Below are positions 27,738-36,421 of a stretch of DNA of 64,000 nucleotides, in pieces. Location of the stretch: the NCBI RefSeq assembly GCF_020882015.2, contig NZ_CP086555.2, positions 124,001 to 188,000 of the forward strand, given 5' to 3'. The notes below the pieces were generated by a model. The model was not told the DNA's origin. It ran no database searches and saw nothing but the letters and a program-made list of their open reading frames with translations. A program made the position numbers and the translations under genes. Source of the DNA: Candidatus Borrelia undatumii. Lineage in GTDB: Bacteria; Spirochaetota; Spirochaetia; Borreliales; Borreliaceae. Positions within the stretch are counted from its first letter, which is position 1. Every line of letters begins with the position of its first letter.

Positions 27738-27759
27738 TGTGCCCCGCACATTATTTTTT
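27735..27759 (+). terminator. Rho-independent terminator
   Basis: TAATGTGC and GCACATTA form an 8-bp stem around CCC, followed by six T. The stem begins with the stop codon of the lipoprotein gene itself. Confidence 0.88.
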
Positions 27760-27931
27760 GGTTCTAAAATTAGTATCGATAGATAGACTTTAACCATCAG
27801 ACTATAATTTTCTTAATTGAAGAGTAAGTTTAACACGACTCCAAACACTCTAAGCCTTTAAATAAAAGCTAAAACCACTTACTGCGGCAACTTAATCATA
27901 GGTTTACGGCATTTATTAAAATTTCTTTGTA

Positions 27932-27958
27932 TGATATAATCAGGTTGGTTGTAACCTG
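27932..27958 (+). promoter_or_regulatory. Extended -10 promoter followed by a dyad
   Basis: TGATATAAT at 27932-27940 is an extended -10 box. Directly after it CAGGTT-GGTTGT-AACCTG (27941-27958) forms a perfect 6-bp dyad that spans the expected start site near 27947. It may be an operator over the start site or a 5' hairpin of the RNA. The rest of the gap 27760-27994 shows nothing else I recognise. Confidence 0.55.
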
Positions 27959-27994
27959 AGGGCAATAAATTACTTACGAGGGGAATAGCGCTAG

Positions 27995-28663
27995 ATGCCA
28001 AGGAGATCAATATTATTTCTTTTTTTTGTAGGATCGAGTCGTCTTTTATTCGCAACGGCCGAGGCGGACCTATTTCAGGGTAATAGATACATTGTAAGGG
28101 AAAATGTAAAGGTTAAAGTTAGAACTTTGCAGCAAAGCATCTTTTTTATAACGGCTGAAGTCGCGATTAGTACACCCTACATGGAATTAAAAAGCCCTGA
28201 AGGACAAAAAATAGAGGAACTTGAGGGGATAACTTATTCATTCGTCAACGCTTTTGTGATAATTGGTTCAGCGGCAACTATCTCATTTGATTTATCAAAT
28301 GAGGCTTCTGAAAAACACGAAATAACTCAACTAGAGTTCTTAACTCCCGACGATGGAAATTTTATATATTACTTAAACGACATGGCAACTGGAAAACAGA
28401 ATTCAGAAAAAGAAGGCTGTAAAGATGCGTACTCTTTTGGAGTGCTGAGAACTCCCACGCTGGCAAAAACTGTTGCTGGATACTACAAGAATCCAGATTG
28501 GTACTACATTATTGCAAGAATAACAGTAAGGAATAAGAAAGAGGATTCAGAGAGGAAGTACAAGATAAGGATTAATCCCAAAGTGTATAACGAATTTCAA
28601 AAAGAATTAAGGAAAGTTTATGAAAATCAAGATTTCAGCCATTTTCCAATACCAGTAGAATAA
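27995..28663 (+). CDS. Exported protein, paralogue of the upstream lipoprotein
   Basis: The 222-residue precursor begins MPRRSILFLFFVGSSRLLFA, a signal peptide without a Cys, cut probably after FATA, so unlike its paralogue it should be soluble in the periplasm or released. Domain and C-terminal pattern are shared with the gene at 27009. GAGGGGAATAG precedes the ATG. It has its own promoter with a dyad. By gene order it is BB0159-like; function unknown. Confidence 0.75.
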   Translation: MPRRSILFLFFVGSSRLLFATAEADLFQGNRYIVRENVKVKVRTLQQSIFFITAEVAISTPYMELKSPEGQKIEELEGITYSFVNAFVIIGSAATISFDLSNEASEKHEITQLEFLTPDDGNFIYYLNDMATGKQNSEKEGCKDAYSFGVLRTPTLAKTVAGYYKNPDWYYIIARITVRNKKEDSERKYKIRINPKVYNEFQKELRKVYENQDFSHFPIPVE

Positions 28664-28701
28664 ACAGACTTAAAGAATAAAGAATTCATTTCAAATCACA
28701 T

Positions 28702-28729
28702 TATATAATGTTAACAGTATATAATGTTA
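28702..28729 (+). repeat. 12-bp direct repeat at the alr start, containing TATAAT twice
   Basis: TATATAATGTTA occurs at 28702-28713 and again at 28718-28729, 16 bp apart. The second copy includes the alr ATG (28724-28726). The first TATAAT (28704-28709) would place transcription near 28716, leaving a leader of about 8 nt without a Shine-Dalgarno. Confidence 0.6.
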
Positions 28730-29833
28730 GAAGTGGGCAATCGTAAACAGATCATCATAAACTTTAAAAGTTTGGAGCATAATTTAATATCAATCAAGAA
28801 TCACATTCAAGGGAGAGAGTTGGTGGCTACTTTGAAGGCCGACGCTTACGGACACGGACTAGCTAAAACATTCAGTTTTTTAAAAGAAAAAGGAGTAAAT
28901 TATTTTGGTCTTTTTTGGATAGATGAAGCCATAAGGATTAAAAAAATTGACAAAAACGCAAAAACATTGCTCTATATTAACACAGATAGAAGTGGAATAA
29001 AAAATCTGGTTAGGTTTAGTATTACACCCTTCATAGCTGATTCCCACTACTTATATTTAATAGAACGGGAATGCTTGAGGCAAAATAAAAAAATAAAGGC
29101 TCACTTAAAAATTGACGTTGGAATGAACAGATATGGCATTAAGATAGAAAATGCTTTAAACCTAGCTAATCAAATTCAAAATTCAAAGTTAATAGAATTA
29201 GAAGGGGTTTGCACTCACCTGCCTACAACAGAGGATACAAAAATTACAAACGCACAAACAGAAAAATTTATGTGTTTCATAGAAGAACTCAAGGAAAACA
29301 ACATAAATCCCAAATTTATCCATGTATCCAACTCAGAGCATACAGAAAATTACAACATAAATGAAAAATTTAACATGGTAAGACCTGGACTTATTCTGTA
29401 TGGATACCACTCAAATCTTAATAGATCAAAAAACAATTTATGTCTCAAACCTGTATTAAGTTTATATTCGAAAATTATATTTCTTAAAAGCATAAGTCAA
29501 GGAGAGGCAGTATCATACTCTGGATTATTTATAGCAAAAGAAGACATACAAATCGGACTTGTACCTGTTGGGTACTTTGATGGTATTCCACAAAATACAT
29601 CTAACAATTTTTACTATCTAGTAAGAGGTAGAAAATGCCCAATCAGAGGGAAATTATGCATGAACATAACAATAATCGAGATACCTAAAGATTTAAAAAT
29701 CAGCATAGGAGAGAGAGTAGAAATAATCTCTGAAAATTTGACCCTGGATGAACTTAGTAAAGAATCTGGGGTAAGCAAATATGAAATGCTATGCTCGATT
29801 GGTAAACACACCAATAAAAAGTATCTATATTAG
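28724..29833 (+). CDS. alr: Alanine racemase
   Basis: Alr makes D-alanine for peptidoglycan using PLP. The PLP lysine is Lys38 in LKADAYGHG and the opposing catalytic tyrosine is Tyr265 in SYSGLF; LCMNI replaces the common CMD. The protein is 369 residues, a normal length. No ribosome site precedes the ATG; a near-leaderless mRNA is likely. The start could instead lie a few codons inside, since the first residues are not conserved in the family. Its stop overlaps that of the YD-like repeat gene by 9 nt. Confidence 0.93.
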   Translation: MLEVGNRKQIIINFKSLEHNLISIKNHIQGRELVATLKADAYGHGLAKTFSFLKEKGVNYFGLFWIDEAIRIKKIDKNAKTLLYINTDRSGIKNLVRFSITPFIADSHYLYLIERECLRQNKKIKAHLKIDVGMNRYGIKIENALNLANQIQNSKLIELEGVCTHLPTTEDTKITNAQTEKFMCFIEELKENNINPKFIHVSNSEHTENYNINEKFNMVRPGLILYGYHSNLNRSKNNLCLKPVLSLYSKIIFLKSISQGEAVSYSGLFIAKEDIQIGLVPVGYFDGIPQNTSNNFYYLVRGRKCPIRGKLCMNITIIEIPKDLKISIGERVEIISENLTLDELSKESGVSKYEMLCSIGKHTNKKYLY

Positions 29834-31423
29834 ATTTCCCGAAGAATCAAATTTCTGAAAATCAACTAGATTCCCCTTACTATCATAAATCCATTTAAAA
29901 ACCGAAATACCTCCAATGTCATCCCTCAGCCTTAAATCTGGACCGTGGTTTGTTTTCCTAGCGATCTTCCCAAACTTATTGTATTCATATTTGTACATAC
30001 TAACACCATAAGCATCATCTTGTAATTGCCCCAGATTTCCAAAATTTTTCTGACTAACAAGCCTATTTTGTTTATCGTACTCATAAGCGTATTCAAAAAC
30101 AAAAGCAAGATCTGCAACCAAAGCCCCACTCTTGGAGTAATTACTCTTTAAAGTCATATTGCCATTAACATCATAGGCAAATTTATATCTAAAAACACCT
30201 TCAATGTTTTCTATAGGATTATCAAAATCTCCATAATGCTCTTGGGTTGCAAGAAGCCCATCCTCATCATAAGAATATTTATAAATCATGACACCATTTA
30301 AATCACTTATTAGATTAAAACCTTTATCAAAAAAAAGACTTTCAATCAAATAAAAATTACTATCATACTTGTAGCTATAAACCGCAACACCTTTAAAATT
30401 GTTCGTTATCTCATACTTTTCCTCATAATTGGCAGGAACATCGCTTTTATAATTCTTATTTATTTTATTGCTATAGTTTATTACTCTTTTTTCACTATTT
30501 TGTACATAAAAAATGGTCTTCTTCATAGCATAGCCATTTTGCCCAACAATTAACTTGTTATCAGGGTCATAGTTATACTCTTTATGGAAATAATCCTTTT
30601 CTTTTAGATTATACTCATACCTATATACTGCTACATTATTCTCATCGGGAGTCAGATTATGCCTAGGGTCATAATTTAAAATCTCAATAACCCTACCCTC
30701 AACATCATAACGGTATGTTTTTATCGCAACGGAGAAAGGATTTGCATACAAGCAAGATACCTGATCTAAATACTCTTCCTTTATAACATTATATTCACTA
30801 TCATAAGTTAATCTAAACCCATATATTCCATTTTTAGCCTTCATATTATAATTATTATCGTCATAGTACAAAACTGTCTTCGTGCGAGCAGAATCATCAT
30901 AAGCAACCCTAGTATAATACACATCGTTTAGATCCTTAATTTGAAGTCCAGCCTCGCTAAACCTATAAACGTCGAAGTTATTATTATCACGATAAACAAA
31001 ATAATAGTAAAAAATTCCATACTTATCCCTTATGATCTCATTAGATTTATTATAATTAAAAATATTTTTAATTCTGTCCCCTGACAGGTACTCTATTTGC
31101 TCAATATAAACATCCTTTGAGTTCTTGGCAGCAAAACCCCCATTTAAAAACAAACGCCTTTCTGTATTCTTAAAATACTCTATCTTGATCTGATTTGCAC
31201 AAAAAAAAGAGGGTATTAAAATGTTGAGCTTACCAATATAATCAACAAAAACAAGCTTACCTTCACCATTATAAATAAATTTATATCCACATTCTTCCTC
31301 TGCTTCTTCCTTGCTTATTCTATATTTTCCCTTTATTTTATAATTGATATCATAATCGACATATCTATAATAGACCTCCCTTGAAAAAAGACTGTAAGAT
31401 ATAAAAACCATTACAAAAAACAT
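29825..31423 (-). CDS. Exported protein with YD-like tandem repeats
   Basis: After a signal-like start (MFFVMVFISYSLFS) the 532-residue protein consists mostly of tandem units of about 36-40 residues of the type G-V-x-x-Y-K-Y-x-Y-D-x-x-G-x-L-x(6-8)-G-x-L-x-x-D, clearest in the C-terminal 250 residues. These recall YD/RHS repeats but with a longer period. The ORF is open to 31516, overlapping the divergent small gene; AAGGA lies 6 nt before the ATG at 31423, chosen as start. Position matches BB0161. A periplasmic structural or carbohydrate-binding role is only a guess. Confidence 0.75.
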   Translation of the reverse strand: MFFVMVFISYSLFSREVYYRYVDYDINYKIKGKYRISKEEAEEECGYKFIYNGEGKLVFVDYIGKLNILIPSFFCANQIKIEYFKNTERRLFLNGGFAAKNSKDVYIEQIEYLSGDRIKNIFNYNKSNEIIRDKYGIFYYYFVYRDNNNFDVYRFSEAGLQIKDLNDVYYTRVAYDDSARTKTVLYYDDNNYNMKAKNGIYGFRLTYDSEYNVIKEEYLDQVSCLYANPFSVAIKTYRYDVEGRVIEILNYDPRHNLTPDENNVAVYRYEYNLKEKDYFHKEYNYDPDNKLIVGQNGYAMKKTIFYVQNSEKRVINYSNKINKNYKSDVPANYEEKYEITNNFKGVAVYSYKYDSNFYLIESLFFDKGFNLISDLNGVMIYKYSYDEDGLLATQEHYGDFDNPIENIEGVFRYKFAYDVNGNMTLKSNYSKSGALVADLAFVFEYAYEYDKQNRLVSQKNFGNLGQLQDDAYGVSMYKYEYNKFGKIARKTNHGPDLRLRDDIGGISVFKWIYDSKGNLVDFQKFDSSGNLI

Positions 31424-31499
31424 AACCATTCCTTGATCAATCAAAATTATTTTGATAAATTTATTATACAGTAAATTAACACAATGGGAGGAGTTCAAA

Positions 31500-31667
31500 A
31501 TGGCAAAACTTTCCAAGAACGCTCAAAGGGGCGGCTCTAAGGAGTTATTGAGTAGGTGGGGGGGTAAGATTAGCATGAAATCTAGGTTTGAAAACGGCAA
31601 AGTAAGACACTACGCTGAATGCCAGGTCTCAAAGAACACAGCAAGAAGGCCTAGGGATCTATTCTAA
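31500..31667 (+). CDS. Small basic conserved protein, 55 residues, function unknown
   Basis: The ATG at 31500 follows GGGAGGAG by 6 nt, a strong site, and the product is Lys/Arg/Gly-rich: MAKLSKNAQRGG, RWGGKISMKSRFENG and KNTARRPRDLF. The frame shown from 31452 is longer but lacks support. The codons contain a run of seven G near 31557-31563. A ribosome- or RNA-binding role would fit the charge; I do not recognise a family. Its stop is 1 nt from the stop of the convergent gene. Confidence 0.7.
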   Translation: MAKLSKNAQRGGSKELLSRWGGKISMKSRFENGKVRHYAECQVSKNTARRPRDLF

Positions 31668-31668
31668 A

Positions 31669-33426
31669 TTACTTTCTGCCAAGTCTATCCCCAAACTTGG
31701 ACCAAGCCTCGTCCTGCTCCGTTTTGCTGTAGTTCTTCAGCTCTTCTTCCTTGGGAGGCAGGCTCCCCTTACCCTTCCTGACATAGGAGTTTTTAGCCTG
31801 CTCCTTTTTTTCCTCTCTTTGTTTAAGTCTTCTGTCCAATTGTCTCTGGGCACGCTCGCTTGGATCAAAGAGACCCGCTGAACTGCTCTTCATCCCGACC
31901 CTGATATCTAACCTGGACAGAGCCTCTTTGTAACTCTGATGCCTACCTGTCAAAAACAGAAAAACCTTTTTTAAAAATCCCAAATCTTTGTAGGCAGATT
32001 TTAAAATACCAGACAAGTCAACCTTATATATCCTATAAAGTGGAAAAAACTCATTACTATTCCTAAAATATTTAGCCGCCTCCGTTTTGATTATATCCTT
32101 AATATGAGCCTGGATATTTTGAGTTTTAGACACCCTCCTGTAATGGGAGACAATAAAATCAAGAAACGCAACCTTATTCTTGAAGCAATAATCGTTAATA
32201 TCATAATTAAAAATGAATTCTCTTAAAGTCTTATTCAGCCCTTCTTCCGTAAAAATAGAAGAAGAATCTCCGCCACTTTTAAGAATCTTAAACAATCCAT
32301 TTCTTAATTCATATTTAACATCAATCAAAATCCGATCAAACTCTTTTAAAAACATGGAATAAGCACATGGCTTATATAAATACAGACCAGGCTTAATACT
32401 AAACACCCTAGGCAAAACGTCCTTAATCTTGGACTCAAAAAAATATTCATTAGCAACCTTTAAAAAGTACTCAGGATCCGACAATTCCCCAGAATGCTCC
32501 TTAAGAATCTTTTGAAATTCTTCTATGTTGATAAACCCAGGTCTAAACTCCATTGTTTTCTCAATTGATTTTAAAGTCTCATCTATCCTAATATTTTCCA
32601 CAGCCTTAAGCTCTTCTAAATTCTTCTCATTAGAAATATAGGTGCTCAATATTTCTAAAAAAGTAAAGTAATTTTTAGAAATATTAATTCCCTTCTTATT
32701 TAAGATCTCATCCTTATTTTCCAAAATCCCCAAAAGGAGATTATGAACAACCCCTACACCACTTATACCATCCTCTAAAATTCGATCATACTCGCTAAGT
32801 TTTAAATTTTTAGTCTTAACAAAAATATCTTTAACAATGCTATTGGAAGCAATGTTAAATAGCATCTTCTTAATAAATTCGATAAAATACAAAGCTTTTC
32901 CCGATGGAATTATCAAAGAGTTTAAAACAAACACCTTTTTTAGCGACGCATTCTCCTGAAAGTATTTAAAATTGATATCTGAATCGGACATAGTGACAAA
33001 CTTTTTCTCAAAAGCCAATAAATCCGCATCTATATTCCTAACCGTAAGCAAGGTGCTAAAAAGCTCTATTCCTACATAATGCTTTAAAAACAAATCCTCA
33101 ATAGCATAATAATAAAAATCATAACTCCCCTCATCCGTTATAATCATCCGAAAGGGCACAAACTCCCCATCCGGAGTTACCCTGTTGACAATAATTCCCC
33201 TTCTGACCTCATAAAGCTTGCGGAATAAGAAATCAAGCTCCCCTTTAAGGCTACGAATCTTAACAGAATAATCCTCCACAAACCCAAAATAATCTATCTC
33301 ATCTTGCTTATGCTCCACAATAACCCTTAAAATCATCTTCTGGGCATCTGAAGAAACTCCTATCTGAGATATCAGTATATCCAGATCCTTATCGCTCATG
33401 TAGAAAATCTCGGGTAACTTTTTCAT
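31669..33426 (-). CDS. Large cytoplasmic protein of unknown function
   Basis: A 585-residue protein without signal peptide or membrane segment. It is mostly helical by composition, with a Lys/Glu-rich, repetitive C-terminal tail (about 540-585, RQLDRRLKQREEKKEQAK...) that may be a short coiled coil. I recognise no domain. It is alone on its strand between the small basic gene and the exchanger gene. Position matches BB0163; likely a spirochaete-specific protein. Confidence 0.7.
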   Translation of the reverse strand: MKKLPEIFYMSDKDLDILISQIGVSSDAQKMILRVIVEHKQDEIDYFGFVEDYSVKIRSLKGELDFLFRKLYEVRRGIIVNRVTPDGEFVPFRMIITDEGSYDFYYYAIEDLFLKHYVGIELFSTLLTVRNIDADLLAFEKKFVTMSDSDINFKYFQENASLKKVFVLNSLIIPSGKALYFIEFIKKMLFNIASNSIVKDIFVKTKNLKLSEYDRILEDGISGVGVVHNLLLGILENKDEILNKKGINISKNYFTFLEILSTYISNEKNLEELKAVENIRIDETLKSIEKTMEFRPGFINIEEFQKILKEHSGELSDPEYFLKVANEYFFESKIKDVLPRVFSIKPGLYLYKPCAYSMFLKEFDRILIDVKYELRNGLFKILKSGGDSSSIFTEEGLNKTLREFIFNYDINDYCFKNKVAFLDFIVSHYRRVSKTQNIQAHIKDIIKTEAAKYFRNSNEFFPLYRIYKVDLSGILKSAYKDLGFLKKVFLFLTGRHQSYKEALSRLDIRVGMKSSSAGLFDPSERAQRQLDRRLKQREEKKEQAKNSYVRKGKGSLPPKEEELKNYSKTEQDEAWSKFGDRLGRK

Positions 33427-33491
33427 CCTATACTCTTAACCTCCCCACACGGAGAACAATGATAGCACATAACAACCGCATTAACAAAATA

Positions 33492-34469
33492 CTAAACAGC
33501 CACAAACAAAAACGTATTATACAGGGCATATAGCAACAAAAAAAGAACAGAAGGCCCCCTGCTAAAAGCCCCCTTAAACTTAACTATTAACAATAAAACT
33601 AAAGCCACAGCAACCATTATACCAAAGTCAACAAAATAAATATCACTCATCAATACCGGTCTTACAAAACTACTACTAGCCAATATTAACCCAATGTTAA
33701 AGATATTACTCCCAATAATATTTCCAATAGCAATCTCCGATTCTTTCCTAGCCACAGAAAATAGAGAAACAACAATTTCCGGTATGCTGGTTCCGAAAGC
33801 CACAAGAATAATCCCAATAACCTTTTCACTAACGTTAAAAATATTGTGTGCAATATAAACTGAACTATCTACCAATAATTTTGAACCTAAATACAAAAAA
33901 TAAATACTTAAAGTCAATACAAATGTATTTAAAAACAAAAATTTGATACCATAGTCACAATTAACTTCTTCTGCGTCTTTTGAAACAAAATTGTACTTCT
34001 TCTCTTCTCTGTAGAACAAAAACAGATAAAATAAAAATAAAATAAAAATTACTAATGAACTAGTCCTGTGATACGGCATTTTAAAAAATGCCAAAGAATT
34101 TAAATCAAAAGAAAACAACAAGAGAAGAAACATTAACAAAAATAGAACCGTAAAAGAAAGCCTGAGTCTCTTAAATTCCGTTTCAATACTCAAAAAAACC
34201 CCCGTTAAGGGTAATGCAAGCAACATATTAATAATATTACTTCCAATGATATTGGAAACAATAATTTCATTTTTACCCTTAAAGGATGCTATTAAACTCG
34301 TAAAAAGCTCTGGTGCACTAGTTGAGAATGACACTACAGTAACACCAATCAAAAGACTAGGAACTTTAAAATAAGTGGCAACGCTTACAGAACTTTTTAA
34401 AAGATAATCCCCACCAAGATACAATAAGAATATGCCAAAAGCTACATAAAAAAAATGAAAGTATTCCAA
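33492..34469 (-). CDS. Ca2+/Na+ antiporter (CaCA family)
   Basis: A 325-residue inner-membrane exchanger with about ten hydrophobic segments in two inverted halves. The two alpha-repeat motifs are visible: FSTSAPELFTSLIASFKGKN in the first half with VSNIIGSNIINML, and FGTSIPEIVVSLFSVARKE in the second with AIGNIIGSNIFNIG. These hold the Glu and Ser/Asn residues that bind the cation. It probably exports Ca2+ or exchanges K+/Na+; the ion cannot be told. Begins after a gap of 65 nt upstream of BB0163-like and follows the DUF4015 gene by 25 nt. Confidence 0.93.
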   Translation of the reverse strand: MEYFHFFYVAFGIFLLYLGGDYLLKSSVSVATYFKVPSLLIGVTVVSFSTSAPELFTSLIASFKGKNEIIVSNIIGSNIINMLLALPLTGVFLSIETEFKRLRLSFTVLFLLMFLLLLFSFDLNSLAFFKMPYHRTSSLVIFILFLFYLFLFYREEKKYNFVSKDAEEVNCDYGIKFLFLNTFVLTLSIYFLYLGSKLLVDSSVYIAHNIFNVSEKVIGIILVAFGTSIPEIVVSLFSVARKESEIAIGNIIGSNIFNIGLILASSSFVRPVLMSDIYFVDFGIMVAVALVLLLIVKFKGAFSRGPSVLFLLLYALYNTFLFVAV

Positions 34470-34494
34470 AACAATCTCCCCTTAAATTAAATAT

Positions 34495-36342
34495 TTAATT
34501 GCGTAAAAACTCACTCAAATCATTCTTAACCATGTAATAAATATTGGATGAATTCCAAAGACTAAACCCATTACCTAAAGATTCTTTAATTCCTCTTAAC
34601 TGATGAGAAAAATATCCCAAGTACGTTTCCCTACTTACACTTCGTTCTTGACCAAGCAAAAAAGCTTGTACATATGGTCTGATTATAACCCTATTGAAAG
34701 AAAACACAGCGGCTCTATTACTCCCCTCCTTATAAATCTTATAAGCACGGGTCGTGTAATACAATTCATTGTTTAGGAAATCATTGGTATAATGGGAAGG
34801 GTAAAACATAGGGGACACAACATCAACGTAATCTGAGATCATAGGAATGTTTTGTCCAATGCTATTTGTAATAAACCACCCATTGTTGCCATAAATGTCA
34901 ACAGAGATGGGGGTGGAAATATTTTTTCTAGCTATGATTAAAAAAGACTCAAGAGCGTCAATTGCCCTCATGTTATACTTACTAAACCTCGAAGATATAA
35001 GAGAAATGGGTCCATCTGTTGGGAATCTAATATAATCAAACTGAATTTCATCAACTCCAAGAGACTGAATTTCCTTTGCAATAGACACATTGTAATCCCA
35101 TATATCTTGTAAAAATAGATCCACCCAGTGTTCTTTTTGAATATATTTAAAGGAGTCACCATCGTTAACCCTCACCATATTTGCCCATGGTAAATTAGTT
35201 GACCTATTCCAAAGAGCATACTTAAAATTATTGTAAGAATAAAGTTTTTTATCTTTAAACACAACAATTCGAGCAATGACATATATACCAAGCTTCCTCG
35301 CCCTCTTTAAAATATAGGGTACATCAATTAAGGCCTTAACAGCCCTTATCTTATTTGGCAGCGCCAACTTGCTCGGATAAGTTAAAATGCCGCTATCATC
35401 CTTAAAATCAATTATAACAGCATTCATTCCTAATCTTTTTATAAATTCAAACCTATTATCAATAGCAGATTTATTCCTAAGGGTATATGCCGTTAAATAA
35501 ATAGAACCCTTATTGGAAGCAAGATTTATCCTCTTTGTTTTTTCAAAAAAATCTTCTCCATGAACAGAAAATTGATCCTTAAAGACCCATTTACCGTCAA
35601 CATAAGAATAAAAATGATTGTCATAAGTTCTAACCAACAATTTTTCTATCCTAGAGTTAGACAGATCAATAATCCGGACTATCTGTTTCCTGAAAGGAAA
35701 ATCTAGGCTTTTAACAACCCCTAAAACAACATCGATTAAAATGATATCCCCATAAATTCCATAAGAACAATACAATCTCCCCTCATTATTCCTTGAAAAC
35801 TCTATGGCGCTAATAATATCATAATAGCCAGCGCTTAAATAGGCTTTAGAAATCAAGGAATTTAAGTTTTTAAAACCCAGATTGCCATCCATATTCAAAT
35901 AGATTCCGCTATTAGAAGTTCCAATAGCAATGTGCTTATTTTCTCCCCAAGATAATGCACTAGATGTAATATAAGAACTTTCATTAAAGCTATCTCTCCC
36001 AAATAACTTTATAAAGCTTTTAAAATAATCATGAGAAAAATAAACAGAATCACTCGTTGTCAAAAGAGCATTCGATGAATAAAAATCCTCATAAACTGAA
36101 GTTATCCTTTTAGGAACGGGTTTTGCAAAAGGATATATCCACCTGGTTTCCAAACCCTCTGGATTAACCTTAAATATTGCATTATTATGCCTCCTGTACA
36201 AAGCCCCTTTGTGAACAAAAAATAAATCATTACTGTTAAAATATCCAGTATCATCTAACGGATAAAGATGAGAGCATAGAAAAAAATAAAATACAAAAAG
36301 AAAAATCAGATAAGCAAATATTCTGCACAAATCAGACTTCAT
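34495..36342 (-). CDS. Exported DUF4015 protein, putative glycoside hydrolase
   Basis: After an N-terminal signal or anchor (about 8-25) the first half (to about 260) looks like a beta-propeller of exposed strands, and the second half carries the DUF4015 fold, a TIM-barrel related to glycosidases: KRLGMNAVIIDFKDDSG, YVIARIVVFKD, GVDEIQFDYIRFPTDGP and DVVSPMFYPSHY. The Asp/Glu residues in DEIQFDYIRFPTDG are candidate catalytic acids. Start taken at the ATG 36342; an in-frame TTG at 36357 sits against AAGG. Substrate unknown. Position matches BB0165. Confidence 0.85.
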   Translation of the reverse strand: MKSDLCRIFAYLIFLFVFYFFLCSHLYPLDDTGYFNSNDLFFVHKGALYRRHNNAIFKVNPEGLETRWIYPFAKPVPKRITSVYEDFYSSNALLTTSDSVYFSHDYFKSFIKLFGRDSFNESSYITSSALSWGENKHIAIGTSNSGIYLNMDGNLGFKNLNSLISKAYLSAGYYDIISAIEFSRNNEGRLYCSYGIYGDIILIDVVLGVVKSLDFPFRKQIVRIIDLSNSRIEKLLVRTYDNHFYSYVDGKWVFKDQFSVHGEDFFEKTKRINLASNKGSIYLTAYTLRNKSAIDNRFEFIKRLGMNAVIIDFKDDSGILTYPSKLALPNKIRAVKALIDVPYILKRARKLGIYVIARIVVFKDKKLYSYNNFKYALWNRSTNLPWANMVRVNDGDSFKYIQKEHWVDLFLQDIWDYNVSIAKEIQSLGVDEIQFDYIRFPTDGPISLISSRFSKYNMRAIDALESFLIIARKNISTPISVDIYGNNGWFITNSIGQNIPMISDYVDVVSPMFYPSHYTNDFLNNELYYTTRAYKIYKEGSNRAAVFSFNRVIIRPYVQAFLLGQERSVSRETYLGYFSHQLRGIKESLGNGFSLWNSSNIYYMVKNDLSEFLRN

Positions 36343-36421
36343 ACAAACAACATCCAACCTTTTTTAAAATAAATATCAATTAAAAACAAACACTATTTTA
36401 ACAAATTATTGAAGTTGTATA

